From: Stutzerimonas stutzeri
GTDB taxonomy: Bacteria; Pseudomonadota; Gammaproteobacteria; Pseudomonadales; Pseudomonadaceae
NCBI RefSeq assembly: GCF_000590475.1
Contig: NZ_CP007441.1
Coordinates: forward strand, 3,912,660-3,976,659
Length of the DNA stretch: 64,000 bases
Reading direction: 5' to 3'
The position numbers and the translations under genes were made by a program. This document shows, piece by piece, positions 7,201-16,171 of the stretch. Numbering within the stretch: the first letter of the stretch is position 1; the number at the start of each line of letters is the position of its first letter. Below the pieces are notes generated by a model, which saw only the letters and a list, made by a program, of their open reading frames with translations, had not been told where the DNA came from and did no database searches.

Positions 7201-9453
7201 ATGCCTACGACCTACAACATCGCATTGGTGACCCTGTCCATCCTGATCGCCATTGCCGGCTCCTTCACCGCGCTCGACCTGGCTAGCCGCGCTCGCGCTT
7301 CGACGGGGTGGATCCACCACGCTTGGCTGTGCTCGGCCGCCGTATCCATGGGCGGCAGCATTTGGTCGATGCACTTCGTCGGGATGCTCGCCTTCGGTAT
7401 GCCCGGGATGGAGATCCGTTACGATCTCGCCCTCACGCTCTGGTCGCTGGTCGTGCCGATCGCGGTCACGGCAATCAGCTTTTTCGCCGTGAGCAGCCAG
7501 GGCCTAAGTCGTCGCACGCTTGGCGTCGGCGGTCTGTTCATGGGCCTCGGTATCGGTTCGATGCATTACATGGGCATGGCGGCCATGACGATGCACGCCG
7601 AGCTGTCCTATGACCGGCTGTGGGTCGCGATCTCCTTCCTCATCGCGATCGGCTCCGCCACCGTCGCGCTCTGGCTATCCGTCCGCAGCCGGCGCCTGAT
7701 GCTGCAGGCGGTCTCGGCTGTCGCCATGGGTTTTGCCGTGGCCGGCATGCACTACTCGGCCATGGTGGCCGCACACTTCACCCCGCTGCACGATGCGATG
7801 CCCGCCCCCTCGGGTAACGGCCTCGACTTGTTGACCCTCGCATTGGCGGTCGCTGGCTCGACCTTCATCGTGCTGTTCATCGGCTTGGCCGCGTCGATGC
7901 ACGACCGGCGCATGGCAGTGATCAGCGAGCGTGAAGCCGCGGCGTTGCGCCAGAGCGAAGAGCGGTTCCGCGAGCTGTACAGCAAGACGCCGCTGCCCCT
8001 GCATTCGCTGGATCAGGAGGGGTGCCTGCAATCGGTCAGCGACGCCTGGCTCAGCCTGGTGGGCTATCGGCGCGAGGACGTGATCGGCCGCCCGCTGATC
8101 AATTTCATGACCGAGCGCTCCGCACGCCAGATGCTCAGTCAGGACTGGCCGCTACTGCTGAAGACCGGCGAGTGCCTCGATGCCGAGTATCGCCTGGTGG
8201 CCAGAGCTGGCGCGTTTATCGATGTGCTCGCCTCCAGCCGTCTCGAACAGACCACACGCGGCACACTGATCATCGGCGGGCTGGTGAACATCACCGAACG
8301 GCGGCACGCTGAAGCCGCGCTCCGCCAGGCACAGAAGCTGGAAGCCGTCGGCAAGCTGACCGGCGGCATCGCCCACGATTTCAATAACCTGCTTGCAGTG
8401 ATTGGTGGCAATCTCGAACTGCTCCGCAAACGCCTGCCAAGCGACACCCCCCGTGTCGGCAGCCTGGTCGAAAATGCACTTCTGGCCACGCAGCGCGGGA
8501 CGAGCCTGGTGCAGCGAATGCTGGCCTTCGCTCGCAAGCAGGAGCTGAACCCGAGCTCGGTGGTACTGCATGATGTGGTGCTGAACATGCGCGAGCTGTT
8601 GCAACGCTCGGTGACCGCGAATATCAGCATCGAAACCCGTTTCCCGCTCAGCTTGCCGCCAGCCTATGTCGATGGGAATCAGCTGGAGATGGTGCTGATC
8701 AATCTGGTGGTCAACGCAAGGGACGCCATGCCCGGCGGTGGCACAATCTGCATCGAAGGCCAGTTGCGCGAAGCGGAGCAACAATACGTTGCGCTGATCG
8801 TGCGCGATACCGGCACCGGGATGAGCCCGGAGACCCTCACCCGCGCCACCGAGCCGTTCTTCACCACCAAGGGGCCGGGCAAAGGCACTGGGCTGGGCCT
8901 GTCGATGGCGCATGGGCTGGCCGAACAATCCGGCGGCCGGTTGGAGATTGAGAGTGCGCCGGACCGGGGCACCACCATTGAGTTGTGGCTGCCGCTGGGC
9001 GTTGCCTCTCAAGCCACCGTGTCGACATCGTCCGAACTGAACGAGGCCACCGCTGCGTCCGTGTCGGTGCTGTCGATGCTGGTGGTGGATGATGATCCGC
9101 TGGTATTGGCCAACACGGCGGCGCTTCTCGAGGATTTGGGCCATCGAGTGACTGCGGTGGACAGCGGCGAGGCAGCGCTCGATATCCTACGCCAGTCGGT
9201 AGCCTTCGATATCCTCATCACCGATCAGATGATGCCCGGCATGACCGGCACCCAACTTGCCAAGATCGTGCAGGACGAGAGACCGAATCTGCCAATCCTT
9301 TTGGTAAGCGGCTTTGCGGAGCTGTCCGAAGAAGGCCGGCGACTGCACACACTGGCCAAGCCGTTCACGCAGCAGACGCTTACGACGGCCATCGGCGAAA
9401 CGCTTGGACGCCCGAACACAGGCGTGGTGGTGCCGCTGCACCATCGACGCTAA
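7201..9453 (+). CDS. Hybrid histidine kinase with MHYT sensor, PAS and receiver domains
   Basis: Membrane-bound signalling kinase of about 750 aa. Residues ~1-235 form an MHYT domain with several helices bearing repeated M-H pairs (SMHFVGM, SMHYMGM, GMHYSAM); in this family they are proposed to bind metal and sense a diatomic gas. A PAS domain follows (~250-370). The HisKA domain has its phospho-acceptor in GGIAHDFNN at His392, and the ATPase domain has NLVVNARDAMPGG and GTGLGLS. A C-terminal receiver has its phospho-Asp in ITDQMMPGM (Asp675). There is no Hpt or DNA-binding output, and no response regulator gene is adjacent. GGAG six bases upstream favours ATG 7201; ATG 7198 is possible. Confidence 0.88.
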   Translation: MPTTYNIALVTLSILIAIAGSFTALDLASRARASTGWIHHAWLCSAAVSMGGSIWSMHFVGMLAFGMPGMEIRYDLALTLWSLVVPIAVTAISFFAVSSQGLSRRTLGVGGLFMGLGIGSMHYMGMAAMTMHAELSYDRLWVAISFLIAIGSATVALWLSVRSRRLMLQAVSAVAMGFAVAGMHYSAMVAAHFTPLHDAMPAPSGNGLDLLTLALAVAGSTFIVLFIGLAASMHDRRMAVISEREAAALRQSEERFRELYSKTPLPLHSLDQEGCLQSVSDAWLSLVGYRREDVIGRPLINFMTERSARQMLSQDWPLLLKTGECLDAEYRLVARAGAFIDVLASSRLEQTTRGTLIIGGLVNITERRHAEAALRQAQKLEAVGKLTGGIAHDFNNLLAVIGGNLELLRKRLPSDTPRVGSLVENALLATQRGTSLVQRMLAFARKQELNPSSVVLHDVVLNMRELLQRSVTANISIETRFPLSLPPAYVDGNQLEMVLINLVVNARDAMPGGGTICIEGQLREAEQQYVALIVRDTGTGMSPETLTRATEPFFTTKGPGKGTGLGLSMAHGLAEQSGGRLEIESAPDRGTTIELWLPLGVASQATVSTSSELNEATAASVSVLSMLVVDDDPLVLANTAALLEDLGHRVTAVDSGEAALDILRQSVAFDILITDQMMPGMTGTQLAKIVQDERPNLPILLVSGFAELSEEGRRLHTLAKPFTQQTLTTAIGETLGRPNTGVVVPLHHRR

Positions 9454-9497
9454 CCCTCGACCGAGCGCAGCCACCGAGACGGTACGACAAGGAAAAA

Positions 9498-9521
9498 GCC
9501 GGCCATCAAGGCCGGCGTTTT
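9498..9521. terminator. Bidirectional terminator between convergent genes
   Basis: The stem GCCGGCC / GGCCGGC has an ATCAA loop. T residues follow on the plus strand and a run of five T follows on the minus strand (AAAAA at 9493-9497 on plus), so it can stop both the kinase and the Mn-catalase transcripts. Confidence 0.85.
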
Positions 9522-9592
9522 CTGCTCCTTCAAACCCTTAAGGGACGCAGCCGATGGACTGGTTCAGCCGCATCGGCCACGAACTTCTCCCG

Positions 9593-10480
9593 TCAGGCTT
9601 TGCCTTTCTTGACGGCTGCACCCGAGCCGAGATCCGCTCCTGTCATCGGGTCGACGGAGACATCGGACTGGGTCCGCACCGCCATTTGTTGCACCACCTT
9701 CTGCTGAGCCTTGCTCAGATCGACCGAAGACTTGCCATCCCCACCGTCCACGGCCGGTTCCGGGCTCTCGACGAAATCCCATTCAGGCCCCTGATTCCAG
9801 GGCCCGCGCAGATCGCCTTCGCCTTGCGACAGGTTGTAGTAGACGTTGGCAAATTGCGGCTCGCCCGGCAGCTTGCCCTGAGGGAAGTTGGGTTGAATGG
9901 CGTGTAGCGCCTTCTCGAACGACTTTTGGTGAGCGATTTCGCGGGTCATGAGGAATTTCAACGCATCCTTGATCCCCGGGTCATCGGTCACGTTGATCAA
10001 GCGCTCGTAGACGATCTTGGCCCTGGCCTCAGCGGCGATGTTGGAACGCAGGTCCGCCGTCGGTTCGCCGATGGTGTCGATATAGGCCGCTGTCCAGGGG
10101 ATCCCGCCGGAGTTGGTCAGAGCCGGCCCGCCGCCGTACAGCAACGAGGTGATGTGCGAATCATTGCCGCCGCCCGTCAGCGAGCGATACAGATCCGCCT
10201 CCTTCTCGACGCCCTCCGCCAGGTCGCCTTTGGCGCCCTTGTTGAGCATGCCGACAATGGAGCCAATCACCTCGAGGTGACTGAGCTCTTCGGTCGCGAT
10301 GTCCATGAGCATGTCCTTGCGGCCTGGATCATCCTCGGACACGCCCTGAGTGAAATAGCGCATGGCGGCAGCAAGCTCGCCTTGCGGACCGCCGAACTGC
10401 TCAAGCATCAAGTTAGCCAGCCCCGGATTAGGGCCTGCTACTCGCACGGTGTATTGAAGCCTTTTGTTGTGGACGAACAT
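9593..10480 (-). CDS. Manganese catalase
   Basis: Non-haem dimanganese catalase (295 aa) that breaks down hydrogen peroxide in the cytoplasm. Ferritin-like helices carry the metal-ligand motifs: GELAAAMRYFTQG, ATEELSHLEVIG and, later, REIAHQKSFEKAL. The C-terminal ~50 residues are polar and end in lysines, as in bacterial KatN-type proteins. AGAGGTGAAC precedes the ATG. It stands alone on the minus strand and is divergent from the stress/redox genes at 10760-14001. Non-haem catalases of this type often belong to general stress regulons, but no promoter motif was identified here. Confidence 0.9.
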   Translation of the reverse strand: MFVHNKRLQYTVRVAGPNPGLANLMLEQFGGPQGELAAAMRYFTQGVSEDDPGRKDMLMDIATEELSHLEVIGSIVGMLNKGAKGDLAEGVEKEADLYRSLTGGGNDSHITSLLYGGGPALTNSGGIPWTAAYIDTIGEPTADLRSNIAAEARAKIVYERLINVTDDPGIKDALKFLMTREIAHQKSFEKALHAIQPNFPQGKLPGEPQFANVYYNLSQGEGDLRGPWNQGPEWDFVESPEPAVDGGDGKSSVDLSKAQQKVVQQMAVRTQSDVSVDPMTGADLGSGAAVKKGKA

Positions 10481-10759
10481 AGTTCACCTCTCAATTTTGG
10501 ACTTCCTTGGGGACTGCTTCCTTCGAATCGTTAAATAAGGGGTCGCGGCGATTCAGCACATTCGCAAGAGACCCTATGGATGGAGTACAGGCCATGGCAG
10601 CCGTCCGATTGTTTTTTTCAATGAAGTCCATGAGCGAAGTCAATGGACTGACCATTCGCCCAAGCTGTCTGCGCGCACCGGTGCGCATTGCCTGTTTTGC
10701 TGAACGTATCGAGGGCCGGCGACTCTATCGTTGCCGTGGTCCACTGATCGAGGTGACAG

Positions 10760-11284
10760 ATGCTCCGTTCGAAAAGCCCTAGGCACGCCAAAGCACTCGG
10801 TATGGCGGGGTTAACGCTACTCGCCTGCGTCACGCCTGCGCTGGCCGATTCGCCCCAGGTGCTCGGCTGGGTCGAAAAGGGCCTGATTTTTCCAGAGAAA
10901 GTTGCCGTGAAATTCAAACTTGATACCGGCGCGCTGACCTCCTCGATGCACGCCGAGGACATCGATCGATTCGAAAAGGATGGCAATGACTGGGTGCGTT
11001 TCACCCTTGAGCTTGAAGACATCGATTCCGACAAGAAAACCGAGAAACGCATGGAGCGGGAAGTAGTACGGGACATCAAGGTGCGCGGGGCCGGTGGAGC
11101 GGAGAAACGGCCCGTGGTGCTGATGAAAGTGTGCCTTGGCAACCGGATTTACGAAGAGCAGTTCTCGCTGAACGATCGCGACAAGATGAACTATCCGGTG
11201 CTCATCGGGCGTCGTGCGCTGGAAGACATAGGGCTGGTGGATTCCTCCAAGACTTTCACTGTCGAACCGGACTGTTCGGCATAG
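10760..11284 (+). CDS. Secreted retropepsin-like protein (ATP-dependent zinc protease family)
   Basis: Exported protein of 174 aa with a signal peptide ending PALA before DSPQVLGW. The core is a retropepsin-like fold, the family annotated as putative ATP-dependent zinc protease or RimB-like. It has the aspartyl motif KLDTGALTSS, a conserved M-x-A-x-D context, and a late NYPVLIGRRALED segment. AGGTG precedes the ATG. It lies between the Mn catalase and the VKOR-like gene, suggesting an envelope stress role. Its substrate is unknown, and peptidase activity is inferred only from the DTG motif. Confidence 0.8.
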   Translation: MLRSKSPRHAKALGMAGLTLLACVTPALADSPQVLGWVEKGLIFPEKVAVKFKLDTGALTSSMHAEDIDRFEKDGNDWVRFTLELEDIDSDKKTEKRMEREVVRDIKVRGAGGAEKRPVVLMKVCLGNRIYEEQFSLNDRDKMNYPVLIGRRALEDIGLVDSSKTFTVEPDCSA

Positions 11285-11507
11285 AGGCCGCTGCGTACGC
11301 ATCTGCCGCCTCGGTCCTGCCAACGGAACCGAAGGCAACGGCTGCCGACGACCGGGGCGAGTCGGCTGAACGATCCGCACCGTTTTTCTGCAACTCCTCA
11401 CGGTCTCTTCCGGTCAACTGACCAGCGATTGATTGACGTTCGGTTGCGAATGCCCGCACCGGCCCGAACGCGACATGCAGCCATCACTTCGAAACGAGGA
11501 GAGGTAC

Positions 11508-12968
11508 ATGGAGCATCAAGGCGAATATTTACGGCAAGCCGCCATGCCCTCGGATATGGGCATGGAAGATCACATGCAGATGATGGAGCGTCGCCGTCTC
11601 GCCACCCTGTGGTGCCATTTCGCGAATGCCCTGCTCGGCTTTTGGCTGCTCAGCGCACCCTTCATCTTCGGCTATTCGAACATCGCCGGCACGGACCTGG
11701 ATCTCGCCCGCCTGGCCTCCGAGCGCGACGTACCCGAGGTGGCCACCCGCGCGCTGCTGATGACCTGGAACGACGTGATCTGCGGCGTGCTGATCGTGCT
11801 GCTCTCGGTGTTTTCGCTGAAGCGGATGGCATGGGCGCAGTGGGCCAACACGGTCATGGGGCTTTGGCTGATGTTCGCCCCGCTGCTGTTCTGGACGCCT
11901 TCGCCGGCCAGCTATGGCAATGCGTTGTTGGTCGGCGGGCTGGTCATCACCTTTTCGACCTTGGTGCCGATGATGCCGGGCATGAGCATGTCCGGGATGA
12001 TGCAAAAAGCCGCGGTGCCACCAGGCTGGGACTATAACCCCTCAACCTGGCTGCAACGGCTACCCATCGCGATCCTCGCGGTGATCGGCATTCTCCTGGC
12101 GCGCTACCTGGCGGCCTATCAGCTCGGCCATACCTCGAATGCCTGGGATCCTTTCTTCGGCACCCAGCCCAACGGCACGGAAACCATCATCACGTCCGAC
12201 ATGTCGCGCGCCTGGCCGGTCTCCGACGCGGGAGTCGGCGTCATGGCCTACATGATCGAGCTGCTGATGGCGGTGATGGGCGATGCGCGCCGCTGGCGAA
12301 CCATGCCCTGGATGGTGGCCGCGTTCGGTGTGGTCGTGGTGCCGCTGGGCGCGGTGAGCATCTTTTTTATCATTGCCCAGCCGATCTTCATTAACACCTG
12401 GTGCACCCTGTGCCTGATCCAGGCCTTGGCGATGCTGGTGATGATGCCCTACGCGCTGGATGAACTGGTCGCCATGGGCCAGTTCCTCAAGGATGCGCGC
12501 CGCCGTGGCAAACCGTTCTGGAAGACCTTCTTCCAGGGCGATGCCATGGAGGGCGCGCGCGAGGACAACACGCCCGAATTCGATGGGGATCTTTCCGCCA
12601 TGACGCTCAAAGGGCTTCGCGGCGTAAACCTGCCATGGGGCCTGGCACTGCTTTGTGTCCTCGGCGTCTGGCTGATGTGCACCCGCCTGATCTTCGGCAC
12701 CGAAGGTGCGATGGCCAACAGCGACCACCTGATGGGCTCGTTGCTGATCACCGTCTCGGTGCTGGCGTTCGCCGAGGTGGCGAGACCACTGCGCTTTCTC
12801 AACCTGCCGATCGGTGCCTGGCTGCTCGCCTCACCCGCCTTTCTCGACGGTGCCGGACTCGCCGCCACCGTGGGCAGCCTGGTGGCTGGCGCGCTGGTCA
12901 TCGGCCTGAGCCTGCCGCGCGGCCCGATCAACCATCGCTATGCCGGCTGGAATGCCCTGCTGCGTTAG
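11508..12968 (+). CDS. SPW-repeat / VKOR-like integral membrane protein
   Basis: Polytopic membrane protein (486 aa). Residues ~30-150 and the last ~110 residues resemble SPW-type repeats (helical pairs with LLSAPFIFGY and WLLASPAFLDGAG). The middle resembles a vitamin K epoxide reductase-like domain: ITSDMSRAWPVSDAG, GDARRWRTMPWM, and the redox motif WCTLC. VKOR proteins reoxidise quinones or disulphide carriers with a CxxC pair plus two loop cysteines; I find the CxxC but no loop cysteines in the expected segment. GAGGAGAG precedes the ATG. The SDR gene follows after 34 bases, so the two are probably co-transcribed. Confidence 0.78.
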   Translation: MEHQGEYLRQAAMPSDMGMEDHMQMMERRRLATLWCHFANALLGFWLLSAPFIFGYSNIAGTDLDLARLASERDVPEVATRALLMTWNDVICGVLIVLLSVFSLKRMAWAQWANTVMGLWLMFAPLLFWTPSPASYGNALLVGGLVITFSTLVPMMPGMSMSGMMQKAAVPPGWDYNPSTWLQRLPIAILAVIGILLARYLAAYQLGHTSNAWDPFFGTQPNGTETIITSDMSRAWPVSDAGVGVMAYMIELLMAVMGDARRWRTMPWMVAAFGVVVVPLGAVSIFFIIAQPIFINTWCTLCLIQALAMLVMMPYALDELVAMGQFLKDARRRGKPFWKTFFQGDAMEGAREDNTPEFDGDLSAMTLKGLRGVNLPWGLALLCVLGVWLMCTRLIFGTEGAMANSDHLMGSLLITVSVLAFAEVARPLRFLNLPIGAWLLASPAFLDGAGLAATVGSLVAGALVIGLSLPRGPINHRYAGWNALLR

Positions 12969-13002
12969 CGGCAGCCTTCCCTCACAAAAATGGAGCGCTG
13001 AC

Positions 13003-14001
13003 ATGACCGACCGCCAACAGACAGCCGTAATCTGCGGCGGAACCGCCGGTGTAGGACGTGCAACGGCGCACGCCTTCGCCCAGGCTGGCTACCGGATCGC
13101 CGTGATTGCGCGCGGCGAACAGGGCCTGGCGGACACCCGCAGCGAACTGGAGGCGACCGGCGCGAACGTTCTGTCGATCGCCGCGGATGTCGCCGACGCC
13201 GAAGCGATCGATCGAGCAGCCGATCAGATCGAGGCGGAACTTGGACCAATCGAGATCTGGGTCAACGCGGCCATGGCGACGGTGTTCGGTCCGGTGAACA
13301 AGATCAGCGCAGCGGAATACAAGCGCGTGACCGAGGTGACCTATCTCGGCTTCGTCCACGGCACGCTGGCGGCCCTGCGCCATATGGAATCACGCAACCG
13401 CGGCACCATCATCCAGGTGGGCTCGGCGTTGTCCTATCGGGCGATACCGCTGCAATCGGCCTACTGCGCTGCCAAGTTCGCGATTCGCGGTTTTACCGAC
13501 TCGCTGCGCTGCGAATTGATCCACACCAACAGCCGGGTGCGGCTGACCATGGTGCAGCTGCCAGCGCACAACACGCCGCAGTTCGATTGGTCGCGCAACA
13601 AGATGCAGAAGCGGCCGCAGCCGGTCCCGCCGATCCATACGCCCGAGGTGGCCGCGCGCGCGATCGTCCGCGCGGCAACTGATGCGCCGCGCGAGTTGTG
13701 GCTCGGGCGCGCCTCGTTCCAGGCGATCATCGGCAATATGTTCATGCCCGGCCTGCTCGACCGGATGATGGCCAAGCAGGCCTGGAGCGGACAGATGACC
13801 GACGAGCCAGCCAGCGACGAGCAATCCGACAATCTTGTCCAGCCGGTGGAAGGCTTGCACCGCATCGAAGGCCGCTTCGGCGCTCAGGCAAAACACAAGG
13901 CACTGGGTCTGAGTTCCGAGACGGTGGGCAAGCTAGCCGCTGCCGGACTGGCGGTGACGGGCGTAATCGTCATCGCGGTAGTGGCGGTCATCGCCGGCTG
14001 A
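13003..14001 (+). CDS. SDR-family oxidoreductase with C-terminal membrane anchor
   Basis: Short-chain dehydrogenase/reductase (332 aa). The Rossmann nucleotide motif appears as GGTAGVGRA, followed by an NAA-type motif (VNAAMATVFG). The catalytic set is Ser in QVGSALSYR and YCAAK. After the ~250-residue catalytic core there is a polar stretch, then a final hydrophobic helix (VTGVIVIAVVAVIAG). This places the enzyme on the inner membrane. It follows the VKOR/SPW gene closely, and I infer a shared redox task. The substrate cannot be named. Confidence 0.85.
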   Translation: MTDRQQTAVICGGTAGVGRATAHAFAQAGYRIAVIARGEQGLADTRSELEATGANVLSIAADVADAEAIDRAADQIEAELGPIEIWVNAAMATVFGPVNKISAAEYKRVTEVTYLGFVHGTLAALRHMESRNRGTIIQVGSALSYRAIPLQSAYCAAKFAIRGFTDSLRCELIHTNSRVRLTMVQLPAHNTPQFDWSRNKMQKRPQPVPPIHTPEVAARAIVRAATDAPRELWLGRASFQAIIGNMFMPGLLDRMMAKQAWSGQMTDEPASDEQSDNLVQPVEGLHRIEGRFGAQAKHKALGLSSETVGKLAAAGLAVTGVIVIAVVAVIAG

Positions 14002-14007
14002 TCGGCG

Positions 14008-14634
14008 TCAGCCCTGATGCTGCAGCCCGCCCAGTTCCTGCCTTGCCTGGCGCACCACCGAGAAGCCGGCAGACAGCGCCAGTCCTGCCATGATCAGCGC
14101 CACGACGAGATCAGGCCAACCCGTACCCGTACCGAAGACGCCGGCCGCGGCGATCATCACCGCAATGTTACCCAGCGCATCGTTGCGGCTGCACAGCCAG
14201 ACCGAGCGCATGTTCGAGTCACCCTCGCGAAACGCATAGAGCATCAGCGCCACGATGACATTGGCGACCAGCGCCAGCGCACCGATGACGCCCATGGTCA
14301 GAGGTTCCGGTACCACGCCGGCATAAACAGACCAGCCGGCGCGGCCAAGCACGAACACACCGAAGGCCAACATCGACAGGCCTTTGACCATAGCCGCGCG
14401 CGCGCGCCAAACCAGTCCCATGGACAGCACCACCAGAGTAATGCCGTAGTTGGCGGCATCACCGGCGAAGTCGATGGCGTCCGCCAGCAGAGAGACCGAG
14501 CCGGACCGCAGCCCGCTGATGATTTCCACGACGAACATGACCAGATTGATCGCCAGCGCGACCCACAGGGCTCTGCGAAAGCCCGGGCTGACCGCCGGGG
14601 TTGAACAGCCGGAATCACAGCATCTCGACGACAT
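14008..14634 (-). CDS. Cation diffusion facilitator family metal exporter
   Basis: Inner-membrane metal/proton antiporter (208 aa) of the CDF family, shorter than the usual ~300 aa because it lacks the C-terminal cytoplasmic domain. Metal-site pairs are visible as DAIDFAGDAANY and SRNDALGN. The N terminus has several cysteines (SSRCCDSGCS), possibly metal-binding. GGAGG lies just before the ATG at 14634. It is transcribed from a MerR-type promoter that faces the regulator gene, so metal-induced expression is expected. Zn, Cd or Pb are the likely substrates; the sequence does not decide. Confidence 0.87.
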   Translation of the reverse strand: MSSRCCDSGCSTPAVSPGFRRALWVALAINLVMFVVEIISGLRSGSVSLLADAIDFAGDAANYGITLVVLSMGLVWRARAAMVKGLSMLAFGVFVLGRAGWSVYAGVVPEPLTMGVIGALALVANVIVALMLYAFREGDSNMRSVWLCSRNDALGNIAVMIAAAGVFGTGTGWPDLVVALIMAGLALSAGFSVVRQARQELGGLQHQG

Positions 14635-14664
14635 AGGATTGCCTCCTGAACTATATTCGGAGCC

Positions 14665-14695
14665 ATTGCACACCCTGGAGCAGCTCCAGGGTCAA
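14665..14695 (-). promoter_or_regulatory. MerR-type promoter/operator for the CDF exporter gene
   Basis: Read on the minus strand, a -35 TTGACC (14695-14690) and a -10 TGCAAT (14670-14665) are separated by 19 bases, the over-long spacer typical of MerR-family activated promoters. The spacer region holds a perfect dyad, ACCCTGGAGC and GCTCCAGGGT around a central A (14672-14692). The layout closely resembles ZntR/CadR-controlled promoters. Confidence 0.82.
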
Positions 14696-14740
14696 GCCCC
14701 ATTTTTTTGTGGGCGGCACTGCAGCGAGAAGGAGACCATG

Positions 14741-15166
14741 ATGCGCATAGGCGAGCTGAGTACCACGGCAGGCGTCGAAGTCGAGACCATTCGCTACTAC
14801 GAGAAAGTCGGGCTGATGCCAGCACCGGAGCGCGGCGCCAATGGCTACCGTTCCTATTCTTCCCAGCAGCTGGCGCACCTGGTGTTCATCCGTCACTGCC
14901 GTGCACTGGACATTGGTCTGGCCGATATCCGCCGGCTGCTGGAGTTTTCCAACCAGCCGGACGCCAGCTGCGGCGACATCAACCTGCTGATCGACGAGCA
15001 GCTCGAGCGCGTCCGCTCGCGACTGGAGAGCCTCCAGGCCCTGGAGCATCAGTTACAGGCGCTGCGCAGTTGCTGCACCGGCAACGACGCTGCGCAAGGC
15101 TGCGGCATCATCAACGAGCTGGCCAACACGGCGGCGGACCAGACGGGGCCGCTGTCCGACCAGTAG
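14741..15166 (+). CDS. MerR-family heavy-metal-responsive regulator (CadR/PbrR-like)
   Basis: DNA-binding activator of 141 aa. An N-terminal winged helix (MRIGELSTTAGVEVETIRYY) is followed by a coiled-coil dimer helix and a metal-binding tail. The cysteine set fits the CadR/PbrR/ZntR group: one Cys near residue 77 (ASCGD) and a C-terminal RSCCTGND...GCGI loop. It is divergent from the CDF exporter and separated by the dyad operator at 14672-14692. GGAG six bases upstream supports ATG 14741; ATG 14738 is also possible. It probably senses Cd, Pb or Zn and unwinds the 19-bp-spaced promoter. Confidence 0.9.
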   Translation: MRIGELSTTAGVEVETIRYYEKVGLMPAPERGANGYRSYSSQQLAHLVFIRHCRALDIGLADIRRLLEFSNQPDASCGDINLLIDEQLERVRSRLESLQALEHQLQALRSCCTGNDAAQGCGIINELANTAADQTGPLSDQ

Positions 15167-15307
15167 AGAGCGACCCACGCGGCAGCATCATTTCCACTCG
15201 ACGGCCACGCCAATCCATGGCCATAGCGGAGCGCTCACAGAGCGTCTTACGCTTGGCGAGGCGCAGCGGCAGGGATAATCTGCGTCCTTTTGCCGCGAGC
15301 CCGCCCA

Positions 15308-16078
15308 ATGCCCCTGTTCGACATGCTGCTACTCATCGCTGCCGGTTTCGCCGCGGGAGGCATGAATGCCCTGGCCGGTGGCGGTACCTTCTTTTCCTTC
15401 CCGGCGCTGTTGGCCACCGGGCTACCGCCGGTCACGGCCAATGCGACCAATGCCGTGGCGCTCTGGCCCGCCAGCCTCGCCGGTGCCTGGGCGGCGCGCT
15501 CGGCGCTACGGCCACTGGGCCGTTATCTGATCCCTCTGCTACTGGCGGGATTGATCGGTGGCCTGCTCGGCGGCCTGCTGCTGCTCGCCAGCGGCGATGA
15601 CGTATTCAGCCTGCTGATTCCCTGGCTGCTGCTCGTCGCCACCGCCTTGTTCGCTGCCAGCCCCTGGTTGAGCCGTTGGCTGGCGGCGCGTCGCAAGGAT
15701 GGCAGTGCCGTGCCGCCCCATGCGCCAGCATCACTGGCGGCGCATGGCCTGGTGTCCATCTACGGCGGCTATTTCGGCGCGGGCATGGGTATTCTGCAGT
15801 TGGCGGCATTCTCCATCGAAGGGCACCCGCTGGTTCGCGCCAATGCCCTGAAGAACCTCATTTCCGCCGTCATCTATAGCGTCGCCACAGCCACCTTCAT
15901 TATTGCCGGCCGCGTGAGCCTGTACGAGCTGGCAATCCTGCTGATCGGCACCACGCTGGGCGGCTACGCCGGTGGTGCGCTGAGCAAGAAGCTGCCGGCC
16001 AACTGGCTGCGGGCCTTTGTCATCGTGGTCGGTAGCAGCATGACGCTCTACTATTTCCAGGCCACCTATTGGCGTTGA
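15308..16078 (+). CDS. TauE/SafE-family membrane permease
   Basis: Integral membrane protein (256 aa) of the sulfite exporter TauE/SafE family, with a two-fold repeat of about four helices each. Landmarks are GGMNALAGGGTFFSFPALLATG, with PVTANATNA in the first half, and YGGYFGAGMGILQLAAF with RANALKNL in the second. Members move sulfite, sulfoacetate or other small anions; the substrate here is unknown. ATG 15308 is preferred; a TTG six codons earlier is possible. It stands alone before xseB. Confidence 0.85.
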   Translation: MPLFDMLLLIAAGFAAGGMNALAGGGTFFSFPALLATGLPPVTANATNAVALWPASLAGAWAARSALRPLGRYLIPLLLAGLIGGLLGGLLLLASGDDVFSLLIPWLLLVATALFAASPWLSRWLAARRKDGSAVPPHAPASLAAHGLVSIYGGYFGAGMGILQLAAFSIEGHPLVRANALKNLISAVIYSVATATFIIAGRVSLYELAILLIGTTLGGYAGGALSKKLPANWLRAFVIVVGSSMTLYYFQATYWR

Positions 16079-16171
16079 TCGCTGCCTAGACCGACCGGCT
16101 TATGGCTTATGCCATCCAGCTCTGCTAGTGTCGCGCCCGTTTCAGAGCAGCCGCAGAGAACAGGTTCCGCC

